Counted from the first letter of the stretch, positions 16,225-27,662 are shown. The stretch is 37,592 nt of DNA from Propionibacteriaceae bacterium (GCA_009778535.1 WRJP01000002.1:1-37592); one strand, 5' to 3'. Notes: a model not told the origin generated them from the letters alone. Made by a program: numbers and translations.

Positions 16225-17445
16225 AGCTGCAACCGCAGCTTTTTTGGCAGTAATAGCGGCTAAGACCGTCTTTGCGGTTGCTAAGGCGAGCACGGCGGCA
16301 AGGGTAGCAGCAGCCGATGAGGTAATAAACCCGCCTTTGTAGGACACATTGTCAATGAGCCATCCGGCGAGGCTGGAGCCGATAGCGACCCCAACTCCCA
16401 GGCTGGTACCGATCCAGCCCAGCCCTTCAGTCAGCCGCGATTCGGGAACGATTCTTTGCATCAATGCGTTGAGGTTGATCAGAGTCGGAGCCACGGTCGA
16501 GCCAAAGATGAAACCGAAGAGTGCCAGCGTAAGCGGCGACCAAGCGAAGATCAATGTTGAGACTCCAAGGCTCATCGCAATGATTAATATCCTAAAACGT
16601 CGCAGCAGCGGTGTTTTCCAGCGGCGGATGCCATAAGTGAATCCCGCTATTGCCGAACCCAGGGCAAAAGTGCCCAAGACGACTCCGGAAAGCTCTTTGG
16701 CTCCCCAGGTTTCGGTAGCTGCAACTGCGGTGACATCTCCGCTTCCAAAAATGACCCCGATCAAGGCACTGATGCAAACCAGTGGTATCACCCCGCGCAG
16801 CCGCAACAGGAAACCCGAGTATTCACCGGTGGTTTTTTTCAGCGCTACTGAAATCACTGGAGGTTCAGAATTACGCAGCGAGTAAAAAACTAAGGCTCCG
16901 ATAGCGTGGGTGAAGATGATTACCAGCAGCGCCGCCTGCGGAAAGAATGTGGTAGCTAAAAATGCTGCAAATACCGGCCCGATAACCCAGGTGAACTCGT
17001 CCAATGTCGATTCTAAAGCCAGCGCTGTGTGCAGTTTGTGTGAATCTGAAAGCGCATGGTTCCATCTAGCTCGAACCAGCGCACCTGGGGAGCCGCAGCT
17101 TAACCCCAGCACCGCGCAGGGAATAAACAGCCACATCGGTGCAACTTCAAGCCAAGCTAGCCCCACAAAGGTTGTCAGCGATAACACAAAGACTCCGGCT
17201 GCTGGCAGCATCACTTTGCGTTGTCCGAAACGGTCAACCCAATTCGTCAAAATTGCGGTGCCGACGGCCCAAGTCAATGCTTCGGTGGCAGCTAGCGCTC
17301 CGGCAATCTCATAGGAGTCATACAGGGTTTGCACCATTAACACGATGCCAATGCCCATCATCGCTCCACCACCGCGCGCGAGTAAGCCTGCCAGACAGAA
17401 CGCCAAAGTTCCAGGCAGACTCAAAATGTCACGATAGGTACGCAC
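16222..17445 (-). CDS. Major facilitator superfamily transporter, substrate unknown
   Basis: The product has about 407 aa with around 12 hydrophobic helices. TYRDILSLPGTLAFCLAGLLARG opens the first helix. The MFS loop 2-3 motif is present as NWVDRFGQRKVM. A central loop after TM6 (YSLRNSEPPVISVALKKTTGEYS) separates the two halves. It resembles the drug/sugar efflux-like MFS proteins common in actinobacteria, but I cannot assign a substrate. GTG 17445 is chosen because AAGGA lies four bases upstream and homologues typically begin with a similar YRxxLxLPG. The track start at 17523 (MPQPGSSPEL) has no ribosome binding site and is the alternative. It lies downstream of the lipoprotein gene on the same strand and may share its promoter. 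Confidence 0.85.
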   Translation of the reverse strand: MRTYRDILSLPGTLAFCLAGLLARGGGAMMGIGIVLMVQTLYDSYEIAGALAATEALTWAVGTAILTNWVDRFGQRKVMLPAAGVFVLSLTTFVGLAWLEVAPMWLFIPCAVLGLSCGSPGALVRARWNHALSDSHKLHTALALESTLDEFTWVIGPVFAAFLATTFFPQAALLVIIFTHAIGALVFYSLRNSEPPVISVALKKTTGEYSGFLLRLRGVIPLVCISALIGVIFGSGDVTAVAATETWGAKELSGVVLGTFALGSAIAGFTYGIRRWKTPLLRRFRILIIAMSLGVSTLIFAWSPLTLALFGFIFGSTVAPTLINLNALMQRIVPESRLTEGLGWIGTSLGVGVAIGSSLAGWLIDNVSYKGGFITSSAAATLAAVLALATAKTVLAAITAKKAAVAA

Positions 17446-17550
17446 GCGATCCTTCTTGATAAACAGATTTTTGATGAAATCGAGCAACAATCCTAGCTCA
17501 GGACTAGAACCAGGCTGCGGCACAATTACCGCAACTGGGGCTAGTTGCGA

Positions 17551-19014
17551 CTACGCATAGGGATTGTCCGTTGATCCCGATGGGACGCCATTGCCCCCAT
17601 CGGTTACAGCTCCCTCAACAGTGATGGTGTAGCTGTAATTTTTCTTAAGGTCAACCTTCATCGGTCCGGTCGCAGTTGAATCGGTTTTGAATTCACGATA
17701 GTTCCCTGATGGTCCAAATGAGTGTTTTTGACCATACCAAGTCTCGCCCGATGAATACACCAACCGATATGACCCTACCGGTACCTTTAATTTCAACGAC
17801 TTGCCGGACTTAACGAACCCAGAAACCACCTGTGTTTTGGTTCCCCACTTGAAGAAGGTGACGTGTTTGTCGCCATTGTTTCCAGTCTTGATGGTAACTG
17901 AAACCCCGCTGCCGCCTGCCACTAGCCGTTCAGTTCCCGGGCGTTTTTGAGCCTTAACAACCTTTTCTTTGTTGAGCTTGTCAAGGCGAGGTTTCATGGC
18001 GTCTTTTTTGGCCTGCTCGGGAGATTTTTCCAACACGGCATCATTCGACATGATCGAAATCTCGTAGTTATGAAGAATCTGAATCGGTAGTTCTTCCGCA
18101 GGTATCTTTTCTGCTGGTAACGCCACATTGCCACGCGGACGTATGTTGAGGGTAGCACTGCCTTTCTGATCTGCGCTGACTGTGCCTTGCTCGGAGGTCA
18201 TCTTGTGTTCAAATTCGTCTTCGGTGATGCTCCCGAAGATCGGGCCTTTTTGCGAATTGTAGGTATCATATGCCTGCTGTGCTGCCTGCTCATAGCTAGC
18301 CACAAGGTCGGGATATGAGAACGATACCTTTGCTTGATCTGGTGCATCCGGCGTTATGGAATCGATGCGAACATTGTTTTCAAAAGCAGTACCGGCACCC
18401 GGAAAGAGCTTTGGTTTCCAGTCTAAAACAGTCGTTTGTGCAGCTAGTTGGAGCCAAGTCGAACTGCGAGTCATCAGGTCAGTGACCAAACTCTCGCTGA
18501 TGGGGATTTTGGGCTGGTCGACATCAATCGTCGCTTCCCAAGCTCCTTCTGTGTCTTGATTCAAACTGACTGGGAAGGTAGTTTCCTGGGTCAGAACCGA
18601 CGGGAGCGCGGTTGCGAGTTGGATCACCTTCTCGCGGGCTTCATTTCGCAAGTTTTGATAGGTGCTGTCGGTCACTTTTGTGATGTCGGTTTCAAACTCC
18701 AGCGGAGTTCCGCTAGGCAGGAGTTGCTCCACGTTGTTGTGTCTTAAGTCCAAGATTCGCACTGGAACTTGCACTTTCGTCCCAGCGTCTGCTTCAGTAT
18801 CGGCAAAGAGTGCGGCAATATCTGCGACATCAAAGTGCTTAAGCTCTGGGTGAGCGTCTTGGTAGTCCGCCAGAGCTTGGGCGACAGCGGTAATCCTTTG
18901 ATCTTCGCCTATGATTCCACAACTAGTAAAAACAAGTGAACTGGCGATCAAACCAGCTATGAGCAGTAGCGAACTCAGTCGTAACGATAGTCTTTTCTCT
19001 GAAATAGCCGCCAT
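17551..19014 (-). CDS. Probable secreted lipoprotein with C-terminal GSYRLVYSSGETWYG-type domain, function unknown
   Basis: The product has about 487 aa. The N-terminus is a lipoprotein-type signal: basic SEKRLSLRL, a hydrophobic stretch SSLLLIAGLIASSLVF, then TSCG. The lipobox (FTSC) is not canonical because of Phe at -3, so lipidation is likely but not certain. The middle (about 40-330) is soluble, Asp/Gln-rich and unrecognised. A Lys-rich stretch (about 330-365) leads to a beta-rich C-terminal domain with VPVGSYRLVYSSGETWYGQKHSFG, a pattern I recall from extracellular domains of zinc-ribbon proteins in Gram-positives. ATG 19014 follows GGGAAGAAG; GTG 19041 is the alternative. A strong promoter precedes it, overlapping the argC control region. 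The ligand or role is unknown. Confidence 0.78.
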   Translation of the reverse strand: MAAISEKRLSLRLSSLLLIAGLIASSLVFTSCGIIGEDQRITAVAQALADYQDAHPELKHFDVADIAALFADTEADAGTKVQVPVRILDLRHNNVEQLLPSGTPLEFETDITKVTDSTYQNLRNEAREKVIQLATALPSVLTQETTFPVSLNQDTEGAWEATIDVDQPKIPISESLVTDLMTRSSTWLQLAAQTTVLDWKPKLFPGAGTAFENNVRIDSITPDAPDQAKVSFSYPDLVASYEQAAQQAYDTYNSQKGPIFGSITEDEFEHKMTSEQGTVSADQKGSATLNIRPRGNVALPAEKIPAEELPIQILHNYEISIMSNDAVLEKSPEQAKKDAMKPRLDKLNKEKVVKAQKRPGTERLVAGGSGVSVTIKTGNNGDKHVTFFKWGTKTQVVSGFVKSGKSLKLKVPVGSYRLVYSSGETWYGQKHSFGPSGNYREFKTDSTATGPMKVDLKKNYSYTITVEGAVTDGGNGVPSGSTDNPYA

Positions 19015-19061
19015 CTTCTTCCCAGCCTTTTCATCAGTCACAGTGAGGGTATGAGTAACAG

Positions 19062-19091
19062 CCTATACCCTACCTCATAGCTTTTGGTCAA
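19062..19091 (-). promoter_or_regulatory. Promoter of the lipoprotein gene
   Basis: Read on the minus strand, TTGACC (19091-19086) and TATAGG (19067-19062) are separated by 18 bp, a good sigma-70-type match. The start site would be near 19055. The -35 hexamer shares bases with the opposing argC -35 (TTGGTC, 19084-19089), so the two promoters overlap back to back. Confidence 0.6.
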
Positions 19092-19112
19092 GCTGTGGAA
19101 TGCGAATGGAAT
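19084..19112 (+). promoter_or_regulatory. Candidate argC promoter
   Basis: TTGGTC (19084-19089), a 17-bp spacer, and TGGAAT (19107-19112) form a plausible promoter with start near 19119. A second possible -10, CATAAT (19130-19135), lies 6 bases before the ATG and could give a leaderless transcript. No ribosome binding site precedes argC, which fits a leaderless or very short-leader mRNA. Which one is used cannot be decided by reading. Confidence 0.42.
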
Positions 19113-19143
19113 AAAGATTCCGTATATGGCATAATCATACCAT
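19108..19143. promoter_or_regulatory. Tandem ARG-box-like operators at argC
   Basis: Two A/T-rich palindromes lie in tandem. Box 1 is GGAAT-AAAG-ATTCC (19108-19121, perfect 5-bp arms). Box 2 is ATGGCATAATCATACCAT (19126-19143), symmetric at 14 of 18 positions and overlapping the start codon. Their centres are 20 bp apart, close to the spacing of paired ARG boxes bound by the ArgR hexamer in E. coli. argR lies in this operon, so feedback repression by arginine is the obvious inference. Confidence 0.52.
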
Positions 19144-20212
19144 GACATATCGGATAGCAGTCGCGGGAGCCACCGGCTACGCGGGCGGAGAGTTGTTGCG
19201 GTTGCTTTTGGCGCACCCAGCGTTTGAGGTAGGGGCGCTCACAGCAAAGACGAATGCCGGAACCGCAATGGGCGAACATCACCAGCATTTGAGTCCGCTT
19301 TGGGATCGCTTGATCGTAGACACCACCGTTGAGAATCTCCTCGGTCATGATGTTGTTGCGCTGGGATTACCGCATGGCGCATCTGGGGAAATAGCTGCGG
19401 CGTTGGAGCTGGCTGCTCCTGAGACGATTCTCATTGATCTGGGAGCCGATCATCGCTTGGAATCTGCCCAGGCTTGGGAGAAATTCTACGGCAGTGAGCA
19501 TCAAGGCACTTGGACATATGGGATGCCCGAACTGCTGCTCGATCAAACGGCGACCAAAAAACAACGCGACTTACTACCAGGGGCGAAGCGCATCGCTGTG
19601 CCAGGCTGTAACGTCACAGCTGTCACCTTGGCGTTGGCTCCAGGGATTGCCGCCGGATTGCTTGAACCGACAGACTTGACTGCGGTTTTGGCTAACGGGG
19701 TCAGTGGAGCCGGAAAGGCGTTGAAAACACACCTGCTCGCTTCCGAAATCATGGGAGCGGCTAGCCCGTACGCCGTAGGCGGAGTACATCGGCACATTCC
19801 AGAAATCATGCAGAACTTGGAAAAGTGCGGTCAGGGGCAAATCAGCATTTCCTTCACCCCAACTATGGTGCCGATGTCGCGCGGAATCCTAGCCACCTGC
19901 ACTGCCAAATTGACCCCACAAGCAAAGACCGCAGACCCGGCATCCATCCGGGCGGCCTGGGAACAGGTGTACGCCGCTGAAGAGTTCGTCAACCTGCTAC
20001 CTGTTGGGCAATGGCCGAACACAGCAGCAACTCTAGGAGCAAACACTGCCCAAATCCAGATTGCAGTCGATGAAAATGCGGGACGACTAGTGGCGATCTG
20101 TGCCGTCGACAACTTGGTAAAAGGCACCGCCGGTGCCGCCATTCAATCTCTCAACTTGGCGCTGGGTTTGCCAGAAGCCACCGGACTGACAACGTTAGGA
20201 GTTGCGCCATGA
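19142..20212 (+). CDS. argC: N-acetyl-gamma-glutamyl-phosphate reductase
   Basis: ArgC carries out the NADPH-dependent reduction of N-acetylglutamyl phosphate to the semialdehyde, the third step of arginine synthesis. The 356-aa protein has an N-terminal Rossmann motif [14 protein letters not shown]. The catalytic cysteine is C156 in VPGCNVTA; many relatives have PGCYPTA, so Asn-Val is a variation. Also present are [10 protein letters not shown] and the catalytic-histidine region GVHRHIPEI. It is the first gene of the arg operon, with the start codon inside the second ARG-box-like palindrome. Its stop overlaps the argJ start by 4 bp. Confidence 0.96.
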   Translation: MTYRIAVAGATGYAGGELLRLLLAHPAFEVGALTAKTNAGTAMGEHHQHLSPLWDRLIVDTTVENLLGHDVVALGLPHGASGEIAAALELAAPETILIDLGADHRLESAQAWEKFYGSEHQGTWTYGMPELLLDQTATKKQRDLLPGAKRIAVPGCNVTAVTLALAPGIAAGLLEPTDLTAVLANGVSGAGKALKTHLLASEIMGAASPYAVGGVHRHIPEIMQNLEKCGQGQISISFTPTMVPMSRGILATCTAKLTPQAKTADPASIRAAWEQVYAAEEFVNLLPVGQWPNTAATLGANTAQIQIAVDENAGRLVAICAVDNLVKGTAGAAIQSLNLALGLPEATGLTTLGVAP

Positions 20213-21396
20213 GTGTAACTAAACCGCAAGGCTTTCGGGCTGCTGGAATAGCTGCGGGCATCAAAGCAAACGGAAAACCAGACTTGGCGCTGGTGGTAAA
20301 TGATGGGACGCACCTAGCTGGCGCCGCAGTCTTCACTCCAAATCGGTTCGCCGCTGCTCCGGTGCAGTGGTCACAGGCGGCAATGGCGCGAAATGCGAGT
20401 ATGGGTACTTCGCCGCGAGTCGTGGTTTTGAACTCGGGTGGAGCAAATGCTTGCACCGGCGCTGAAGGCTTTGCCGATACCGAAGCGTCCGCCTTGAAAG
20501 TCGCACAACTTACCGGTGTGGAAGCTGAGCAAGTCTTAGTGTGTTCGACTGGATTGATAGGTGACCGGTTGAAGATGGACAAACTCCTGCCAGGAGTTGA
20601 AACAGCATATGCCCAACTGAGCGCCGACGCAGGTGCAGCAGCAGCGGAAGCGATCATGACCACCGACACCTATCCGAAATCACGTGCCGTCGCAGTTGAG
20701 AGCGCCGCAGGGACGGTCTGCATCGGTGGCATGGCCAAAGGCGCGGGAATGCTCGCGCCAGAGCTGGCGACCATGCTTGTGGTCTTGACCACCGACGCTT
20801 GGATAACCGACGATCTGGCCAAAACTGCACTGGAATCAGCCGTAGCACAAAGTTTTAATCGAATTGACTCAGATGGCTGCATGTCAACCAACGACACCGT
20901 GATTCTACTTGCCAGCGGTGCTAGCGAAATCCAACCTGATGCTGACGTGTTCACAGCCGGACTCACCGAAATTAGTCAGCAACTGGCTCAAGACCTGATA
21001 GCTGATGCTGAAGGTGCCAGCCACGACATCAAGATCGACGTGGTAAATGCGTCTTGTGAGGGGGGTGGTCTAGCTGTCGCTCGTGCCATAGCGCGTTCCA
21101 ATCTTTTCAAAACCGCCATTTTTGGCAACGATCCAAATTGGGGCAGAATTCTGTCAGCAGCCGGTACAGTTCCGGCCGCGACAGCCCCATTCGACCCAAC
21201 GCAAGTGAACGTGACCATAAACGGTGTCATGGTTTCGCGCGGCGGCGGCGTCGGAGCGGATAGGAATTTGGTCGATCTGACGAACCGCCTGGTACACATT
21301 GTCGTCGATTTGAACGCCGGGGATGCGTCGGTGAGTCTTTGGACGAACGATCTGACCCACGACTACGTCCATGAAAACAGCGCGTACTCCAGCTGA
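20209..21396 (+). CDS. argJ: Bifunctional glutamate N-acetyltransferase / ornithine acetyltransferase
   Basis: ArgJ transfers the acetyl group from N-acetylornithine back to glutamate and so recycles acetyl in the cyclic arginine pathway; some ArgJ proteins also use acetyl-CoA. The 395-aa precursor shows the self-cleavage site in [14 protein letters not shown], with cleavage expected between A187 and T188 and T188 as the nucleophile. C-terminal motifs [15 protein letters not shown] and the terminal HENSAYSS are typical. Its presence explains why no argE is needed. It overlaps argC by 4 bp and precedes argB by 74 bp. Confidence 0.96.
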   Translation: MSVTKPQGFRAAGIAAGIKANGKPDLALVVNDGTHLAGAAVFTPNRFAAAPVQWSQAAMARNASMGTSPRVVVLNSGGANACTGAEGFADTEASALKVAQLTGVEAEQVLVCSTGLIGDRLKMDKLLPGVETAYAQLSADAGAAAAEAIMTTDTYPKSRAVAVESAAGTVCIGGMAKGAGMLAPELATMLVVLTTDAWITDDLAKTALESAVAQSFNRIDSDGCMSTNDTVILLASGASEIQPDADVFTAGLTEISQQLAQDLIADAEGASHDIKIDVVNASCEGGGLAVARAIARSNLFKTAIFGNDPNWGRILSAAGTVPAATAPFDPTQVNVTINGVMVSRGGGVGADRNLVDLTNRLVHIVVDLNAGDASVSLWTNDLTHDYVHENSAYSS

Positions 21397-21470
21397 TAAA
21401 TAAGGTGGAATACCCCGCAGGAACAGAAGATGACCCTGGGATCGATGTAGGAAAGTATGAAGGAAAGAAC

Positions 21471-22382
21471 ATGAAAACAAGTGTGTCAACAACCACCGAC
21501 ATTTCTGCTGACGATATTCGGGCAGCGAAACGCAAAGCTGGCGTACTCATCGAAGCGATGCCGTGGTTGAAGCGCTACACCGGAAAGATCATCGTGCTCA
21601 AATACGGCGGGAACGCCATGATCGACGAAGGACTGAAGGCGGCTTTCGCTGAAGACATCGTTTTCTTGCGTATGGCTGGTGTCAAACCGGTGGTGGTGCA
21701 TGGCGGTGGCCCTCAGATCACGAGCATGCTTACCCGGCTGGGTATCGAAAGCGAGTTCAAATCGGGGCTACGAGTGACTACTCCAGAGGCGATGGATGTG
21801 GTGCGCATGGTGCTGATGGGGCAAGTCAACCGCGAATTGGTGGGTTTGTTGAATGCGCACGGTTCCTATGCCATCGGCCTTTCGGGTGAGGATGCCGGGT
21901 TGCTCACTGCCGAACGCAAAGGTTTGGAAGTTGACGGGCAGCCTGTCGATCTGGGACTAGTGGGCGAAGTGACAAAAGTGCGCCCAGAGACCGTGTTGGA
22001 CTTAATCAATGCCGGACGTATCCCGGTTATTGCGACGGTTGCTCCTGATGGTGAAGGACAAGTTCACAATGTGAACGCAGATACCGCCGCAGCGGCGTTG
22101 GCGATAGCTCTGGGCGCAGAACGTCTGGTGATGCTCACCGACGTTCCCGGACTTTACGCATCATGGCCAGATACAAACCAAGTGATTCGTGAGATAAAAT
22201 CAGCAGAACTTGAGACAATGCTTCCAACGCTTGCTTCAGGTATGGTTCCAAAGATGGAAGCCTGCCTTCAAGCTGTGCGCGGCGGTGTGCCGCGTGCGAC
22301 TGTGATCGACGGACGTGTTGCACACTCAGTGCTGGTGGAGATTTTCACTGATGAAGGAGTAGGAACGATGGTGACCGCATGA
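21471..22382 (+). CDS. argB: Acetylglutamate kinase
   Basis: ArgB phosphorylates N-acetylglutamate, often the arginine-feedback-controlled step. The 303-aa protein is an amino-acid kinase with the phosphate-binding [17 protein letters not shown], the substrate-binding region LSGEDAGLL, and [30 protein letters not shown]. An N-terminal extension before KRYTGK (about 37 residues) resembles the N-helix found in arginine-sensitive hexameric NAGKs, so feedback inhibition is plausible. Start ATG 21471 is chosen because AAGGAAAG precedes it; the track GTG at 21405 adds an unconserved peptide. The stop overlaps argD by 4 bp. Confidence 0.95.
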   Translation: MKTSVSTTTDISADDIRAAKRKAGVLIEAMPWLKRYTGKIIVLKYGGNAMIDEGLKAAFAEDIVFLRMAGVKPVVVHGGGPQITSMLTRLGIESEFKSGLRVTTPEAMDVVRMVLMGQVNRELVGLLNAHGSYAIGLSGEDAGLLTAERKGLEVDGQPVDLGLVGEVTKVRPETVLDLINAGRIPVIATVAPDGEGQVHNVNADTAAAALAIALGAERLVMLTDVPGLYASWPDTNQVIREIKSAELETMLPTLASGMVPKMEACLQAVRGGVPRATVIDGRVAHSVLVEIFTDEGVGTMVTA

Positions 22383-23590
22383 ACAGGAGAGCACAATATT
22401 CCTCACTTGAACTGACGCATAGCTATCAGGAAGTGATGATGAATACCTATGGGGTACCCAAGCGGGTGTTCGTCAAAGGTGAAGGTGTCCATCTTTGGGA
22501 TGTCGAGGGTAATCAGTATTTAGATTTACTGGGAGGGATTGCCGCAAGCGTACTTGGCCATGCGCACCCGGTGGTTGTGAGAGCCATTACGAAGCAGATG
22601 TCAACCTTAGATGTGACCTCTAATTTCTTTTCGACGCCGCCACAGATTGAGTTGGCTCATAAACTAGCCAGCTTCGTAACTGCGAATGATCCAAATGTAA
22701 GCGCGAAGGTGTTCTTTGCAAACTCGGGGACTGAGTCTAACGAGGCAGCGTTCAAAATTTCACGCATGACTGGCCGCGAAAAGATTGTCGCCATGGAAGG
22801 CGCCTTCCACGGGCGTAGCATGGGGTCGTTGGCGATCACTTGGAAACCGGAATTTAAAGAACCTTTCCAGCCTTTGCCAGGTGATGTACAGTTCGTGCCC
22901 TTTGGTGATGTCGATGCCCTCGCTGCGGCTGTGGACGAAAAGACTGCGGCAGTAGTGATTGAACCGATTCAAGGAGAGAGCGGCATCATCGTTGCTAGCG
23001 ACGACTTCTTGCAGAAAGCCCGCGAGATCGCCACAGCAGCCGGAGCCTTGCTGTGGTTCGACGAAGTGCAATCAGGAATGGGTCGTACTGGAACTTGGCT
23101 GGCGAGCACTCCATCAGGGGTAACGGCAGATATCGTTACGATGGCTAAGGGTTTGGGCAATGGTTTCCCGATGGGCGCTTGTATCGCTACGGGTGCAGCA
23201 GGCGAGTTGCTGGTTCCAGGTTCGCATGGAACCACTCTCGGAGGTAATCCGGTGGCGGCTGCGGCAGCCTTGGCTACGATCGGTGAAATTGAGCAGCATG
23301 GGTTGTTGGAGCGGGCGACGATGCTCAACTCGCATTTGCGGGTAAAGATTACCGAATCAAACTTGTTCGAGATTGCTGCGGTGCGCGGGCGTGGTTTGAT
23401 GCTGGCGATTCAGTTGCGGGCTGGCATTGCGCCCGAAGTGGTTCAAGCTGGGCTGGAAGCCGGTTTTGTGATAAATGCTCCCTGCAAAGATGTGATCAGG
23501 TTGCTTCCGCCGCTGATCATCACTGCCGAGGAGTTGGAAAGCTTGGTTGTGGCACTGCCAGACTTGATGAAGACTGCCCGTCAGTATTGA
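22379..23590 (+). CDS. argD: Acetylornithine aminotransferase
   Basis: ArgD is the PLP-dependent transaminase that makes N-acetylornithine from the semialdehyde with glutamate as donor. It may also act in lysine synthesis. The 403-aa class III aminotransferase shows [18 protein letters not shown], the EPIQGESG loop, [13 protein letters not shown] and the PLP lysine K257 in [14 protein letters not shown]. It overlaps argB by 4 bp. In M. tuberculosis the next gene is argF; here argR follows after only 16 bp. Confidence 0.96.
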   Translation: MNRRAQYSSLELTHSYQEVMMNTYGVPKRVFVKGEGVHLWDVEGNQYLDLLGGIAASVLGHAHPVVVRAITKQMSTLDVTSNFFSTPPQIELAHKLASFVTANDPNVSAKVFFANSGTESNEAAFKISRMTGREKIVAMEGAFHGRSMGSLAITWKPEFKEPFQPLPGDVQFVPFGDVDALAAAVDEKTAAVVIEPIQGESGIIVASDDFLQKAREIATAAGALLWFDEVQSGMGRTGTWLASTPSGVTADIVTMAKGLGNGFPMGACIATGAAGELLVPGSHGTTLGGNPVAAAAALATIGEIEQHGLLERATMLNSHLRVKITESNLFEIAAVRGRGLMLAIQLRAGIAPEVVQAGLEAGFVINAPCKDVIRLLPPLIITAEELESLVVALPDLMKTARQY

Positions 23591-23606
23591 TTTGCGGGCT
23601 TTGGAG

Positions 23607-25465
<1,859 letters not shown>

Positions 25466-25468
25466 GCT

Positions 25469-25523
25469 GTTTCGATACCCATCGCGGTGGTTGAGTACAG
25501 GTCGAAGACCTGTGTATCGAAAC
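25469..25523. repeat. Palindromic intergenic repeat, copy 1 (TTTCGATAC family)
   Basis: Terminal inverted repeats GTTTCGATAC (25469-25478) and GTATCGAAAC (25514-25523) bound a 55-bp element. It contains GGTTGAGT (25489-25496) and a perfect hairpin ACAGGTC-GAA-GACCTGT (25497-25513). Copy 2 at 30391-30478 shares the termini and the GGTTGAGT word but has different hairpin stems. I recall elements with these ends as common in many actinobacterial genomes. It starts 3 bp after the argH stop and may also act as a transcription stop. Confidence 0.75.
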
Positions 25524-25544
25524 CCCTGCCAGATTTCAGTGCTT

Positions 25545-25937
25545 TCAGCAATAGCAATCAGACGCTTCGATGCGCAAAACCTCAATATGGCTCTCGTGGG
25601 CAGCAGTTGTCAAAGACTTGTCAAGAGTCCATAGCGCAGCCTCGGCAAGTTTGCAGGACACCAACAGGTGCGTGTCAACGCAGCCGATACGCTTTCCCGC
25701 TATTTGAAAATGTGTGACGAAATGGAGGTATTCCTCCAAGGTAGCTGTTGGTAGCAACCCCAAGCCAGCGATGTCATTGAGGATGTTGAGGTGTTTGGCT
25801 GACATGCTCAGTGCAAGTTCGGCAATGATTAACTCATGAGATACAACAAGCCCGTTGGCGAGCATGTCTGTTAGTGGTGACTGCGGTTTGCGAAAATGCT
25901 CGCTCCACACTGATGTGTCGACTAAGACTTCTCTCAT
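25545..25937 (-). CDS. vapC: PIN-domain toxin, VapC type
   Basis: The 130-aa protein has the PIN-domain acidic residues in order: VDTSVWSEHF at the N-terminus, ELIIAELALS in the middle, and GCVDTHLLVSCKLAEAALWTLDKSL near the C-terminus. VapC toxins are Mg-dependent ribonucleases that cleave tRNA or rRNA and are held inactive by the partner VapB. Start ATG 25937 follows the antitoxin stop by one base (TGAGATG), so translation is coupled. The track ORF reaches back to 25982 within the antitoxin frame region and is rejected. The RNA target is unknown. Confidence 0.85.
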   Translation of the reverse strand: MREVLVDTSVWSEHFRKPQSPLTDMLANGLVVSHELIIAELALSMSAKHLNILNDIAGLGLLPTATLEEYLHFVTHFQIAGKRIGCVDTHLLVSCKLAEAALWTLDKSLTTAAHESHIEVLRIEASDCYC

Positions 25938-25938
25938 C

Positions 25939-26124
25939 TCATCTGTTCCGTACTGGTGTTTGGAAGTCAGGCAAAGACCCACCCAATGCCGCCAATCGTT
26001 TCGCTTTTTCCTGTTTGATGAGTGCTTGCAGACTTAAGTGAAATACTTCTGAAGGTTTTATGGCCTTCGTCACACGCTTTGCTTCTTCAAACAGTGCATC
26101 TTCAATGGTTACTGTCGTACGCAT
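25939..26124 (-). CDS. vapB: VapB-type antitoxin (ribbon-helix-helix)
   Basis: This 61-aa protein starts MRTTVTIEDALFEEAKRV, the classic strand-helix beginning of RHH VapB antitoxins, and ends in a basic/flexible tail (KRLAALGGSLPDFQTPVRNR) expected to wrap the PIN toxin. Start ATG 26124 is set by AAAGG six bases upstream; the longer track ORF from 26208 lacks support. VapB usually represses its own operon as a VapBC complex. The pair lies between argH and tyrS, on the strand opposite to both. Confidence 0.85.
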   Translation of the reverse strand: MRTTVTIEDALFEEAKRVTKAIKPSEVFHLSLQALIKQEKAKRLAALGGSLPDFQTPVRNR

Positions 26125-26258
26125 AGTCAGCCTTTCTGCATCAAAAAAATCATCAAATACACCATTTTTTATGCTAACATGACTCGTTTCTGTAAGCAAC
26201 CGTCGCATCTCCTCATTGTTTCTTTGACTCGGCAGCTACGCCTGCGCATTCTCACGAG

Positions 26259-27548
26259 ATGTACCAGGTGTTAGGCTTTTCCCTTGTGAATGTGCTTGAG
26301 GAATTGGATGCGGCAGGGTTTGTAGCTCATGCCACTGATCGTGAGGCTTTGGCGAACCACTTCAATTCTTCGCCTGTGAGTTTCTATGTGGGGTTTGACC
26401 CCACAGCGCCGAGTCTCCACATGGGTAACCTAGTGCAGTTGATGTTGGTACGTAGGTTGCAGGCGGGCGGGCATCGTCCGATTCTGCTGGTGGGTGGCTC
26501 AACCGGAATGATTGGCGACCCGAAGCAATCCTCAGAGCGAAACCTGAATCCCAAAGACTTGGTTCATGCCTGGGTGGAGCGCATCCGGGAGCAAGTCTCC
26601 AAATATGTTTCGTTTGAGTCAGATAATGCTGCAACATTAGTCAACAACTATGACTGGACGTCCGAGCTTTCCACCCTCGATTTTCTGCGCGACATCGGCA
26701 AACACTTCCCAATCAATCGGATGCTTGACCGTGAAGTGGTGAAAGCCAGGCTCGAATCTGGGATTTCCTACACCGAATTCTCCTATGTCTTGCTGCAATC
26801 CTTGGATTTTCTGGAGTTGTTCCGCCGCTATGGCTGCACGTTGCAAACCGGTGGCAGCGACCAGTGGGGCAATCTGACCGCTGGCGTGGAACTCATTCGT
26901 CGCGCTACCGGCAGCAGGGTACACGCGCTGGCCACACCGCTTTTGACCAAGGCCGACGGCACTAAGTTTGGCAAAACCGAAGCTGGTACCGTCTGGCTAG
27001 ACCCCACAATGACCAGCCCTTATGCCTTCCATCAGTTCTTTCTAAATGCCGAAGACCAAATGGTGATCGACTACTTGAAAATCTTCACTGTACGTTCTCC
27101 CGAAGAAATTGCCGAGTTGGAACTGTTGACCGGGCAGCAACCGCAGTTGCGCGCAGCACAGCGGGCTTTGGCAGACGACATCACCGATCTAGTACATTCC
27201 CGAGCCGAACGAAATGCAGCGACAGCAGCCGCAGCAGCACTCTTCGGTCAAGGAGAATTACGCGAGTTGCCGCAAGCCACCTTGGAGGCGGTAGCCAAAG
27301 AACTCAAGGCCGGACAACTGAGCCAAGGCGACGAGTTCCCTGCTGTTATCGACGCGCTAGTAAGTGCCGGTGTCGTGAGTTCGCGCGGCGAAGCAAAGCG
27401 AGCTATCCAAGAGGGTGGAGCCTACGTCAACAACGTGAAGGTCAGTGCTGTAGATGCCAAGCTCGAACAAGCCGATCTGCTGGCTGGCGATTACGTCATA
27501 GTTCGCCGTGGCAAGAAAACGGTCGGAGCAGTGCAGCTCCAACGCTAG
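26259..27548 (+). CDS. tyrS: Tyrosine--tRNA ligase
   Basis: TyrRS is a class I aminoacyl-tRNA synthetase that charges tRNA-Tyr. The catalytic domain has GFDPTAPSLHMGN (HIGH variant), GGSTGMIGDP, SYTEFSYVLLQSLDFLEL, GGSDQWGN and the KMSKS equivalent KFGKT. A C-terminal S4 RNA-binding domain (about 360-429) ends VIVRRGKKTVGAVQL. The length is 429 aa from ATG 26259. Homology suggests that GTG 26286 (VNVLEELDAAGF) may be the real start, giving 420 aa; neither has a clear ribosome binding site. It follows the divergent vapBC pair, 134 bp after the vapB start. Confidence 0.96.
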   Translation: MYQVLGFSLVNVLEELDAAGFVAHATDREALANHFNSSPVSFYVGFDPTAPSLHMGNLVQLMLVRRLQAGGHRPILLVGGSTGMIGDPKQSSERNLNPKDLVHAWVERIREQVSKYVSFESDNAATLVNNYDWTSELSTLDFLRDIGKHFPINRMLDREVVKARLESGISYTEFSYVLLQSLDFLELFRRYGCTLQTGGSDQWGNLTAGVELIRRATGSRVHALATPLLTKADGTKFGKTEAGTVWLDPTMTSPYAFHQFFLNAEDQMVIDYLKIFTVRSPEEIAELELLTGQQPQLRAAQRALADDITDLVHSRAERNAATAAAAALFGQGELRELPQATLEAVAKELKAGQLSQGDEFPAVIDALVSAGVVSSRGEAKRAIQEGGAYVNNVKVSAVDAKLEQADLLAGDYVIVRRGKKTVGAVQLQR

Positions 27549-27662
27549 CTGTCTTGATTCGGCTACTTAAACGCGCTCCCATGGGTTCATTGTTTACCTG
27601 TTCGCTCCCGCAGATAGGTTGAACTGGTAAAGACTCCCAACCTAGTGTGAGAGAATTAGCCA

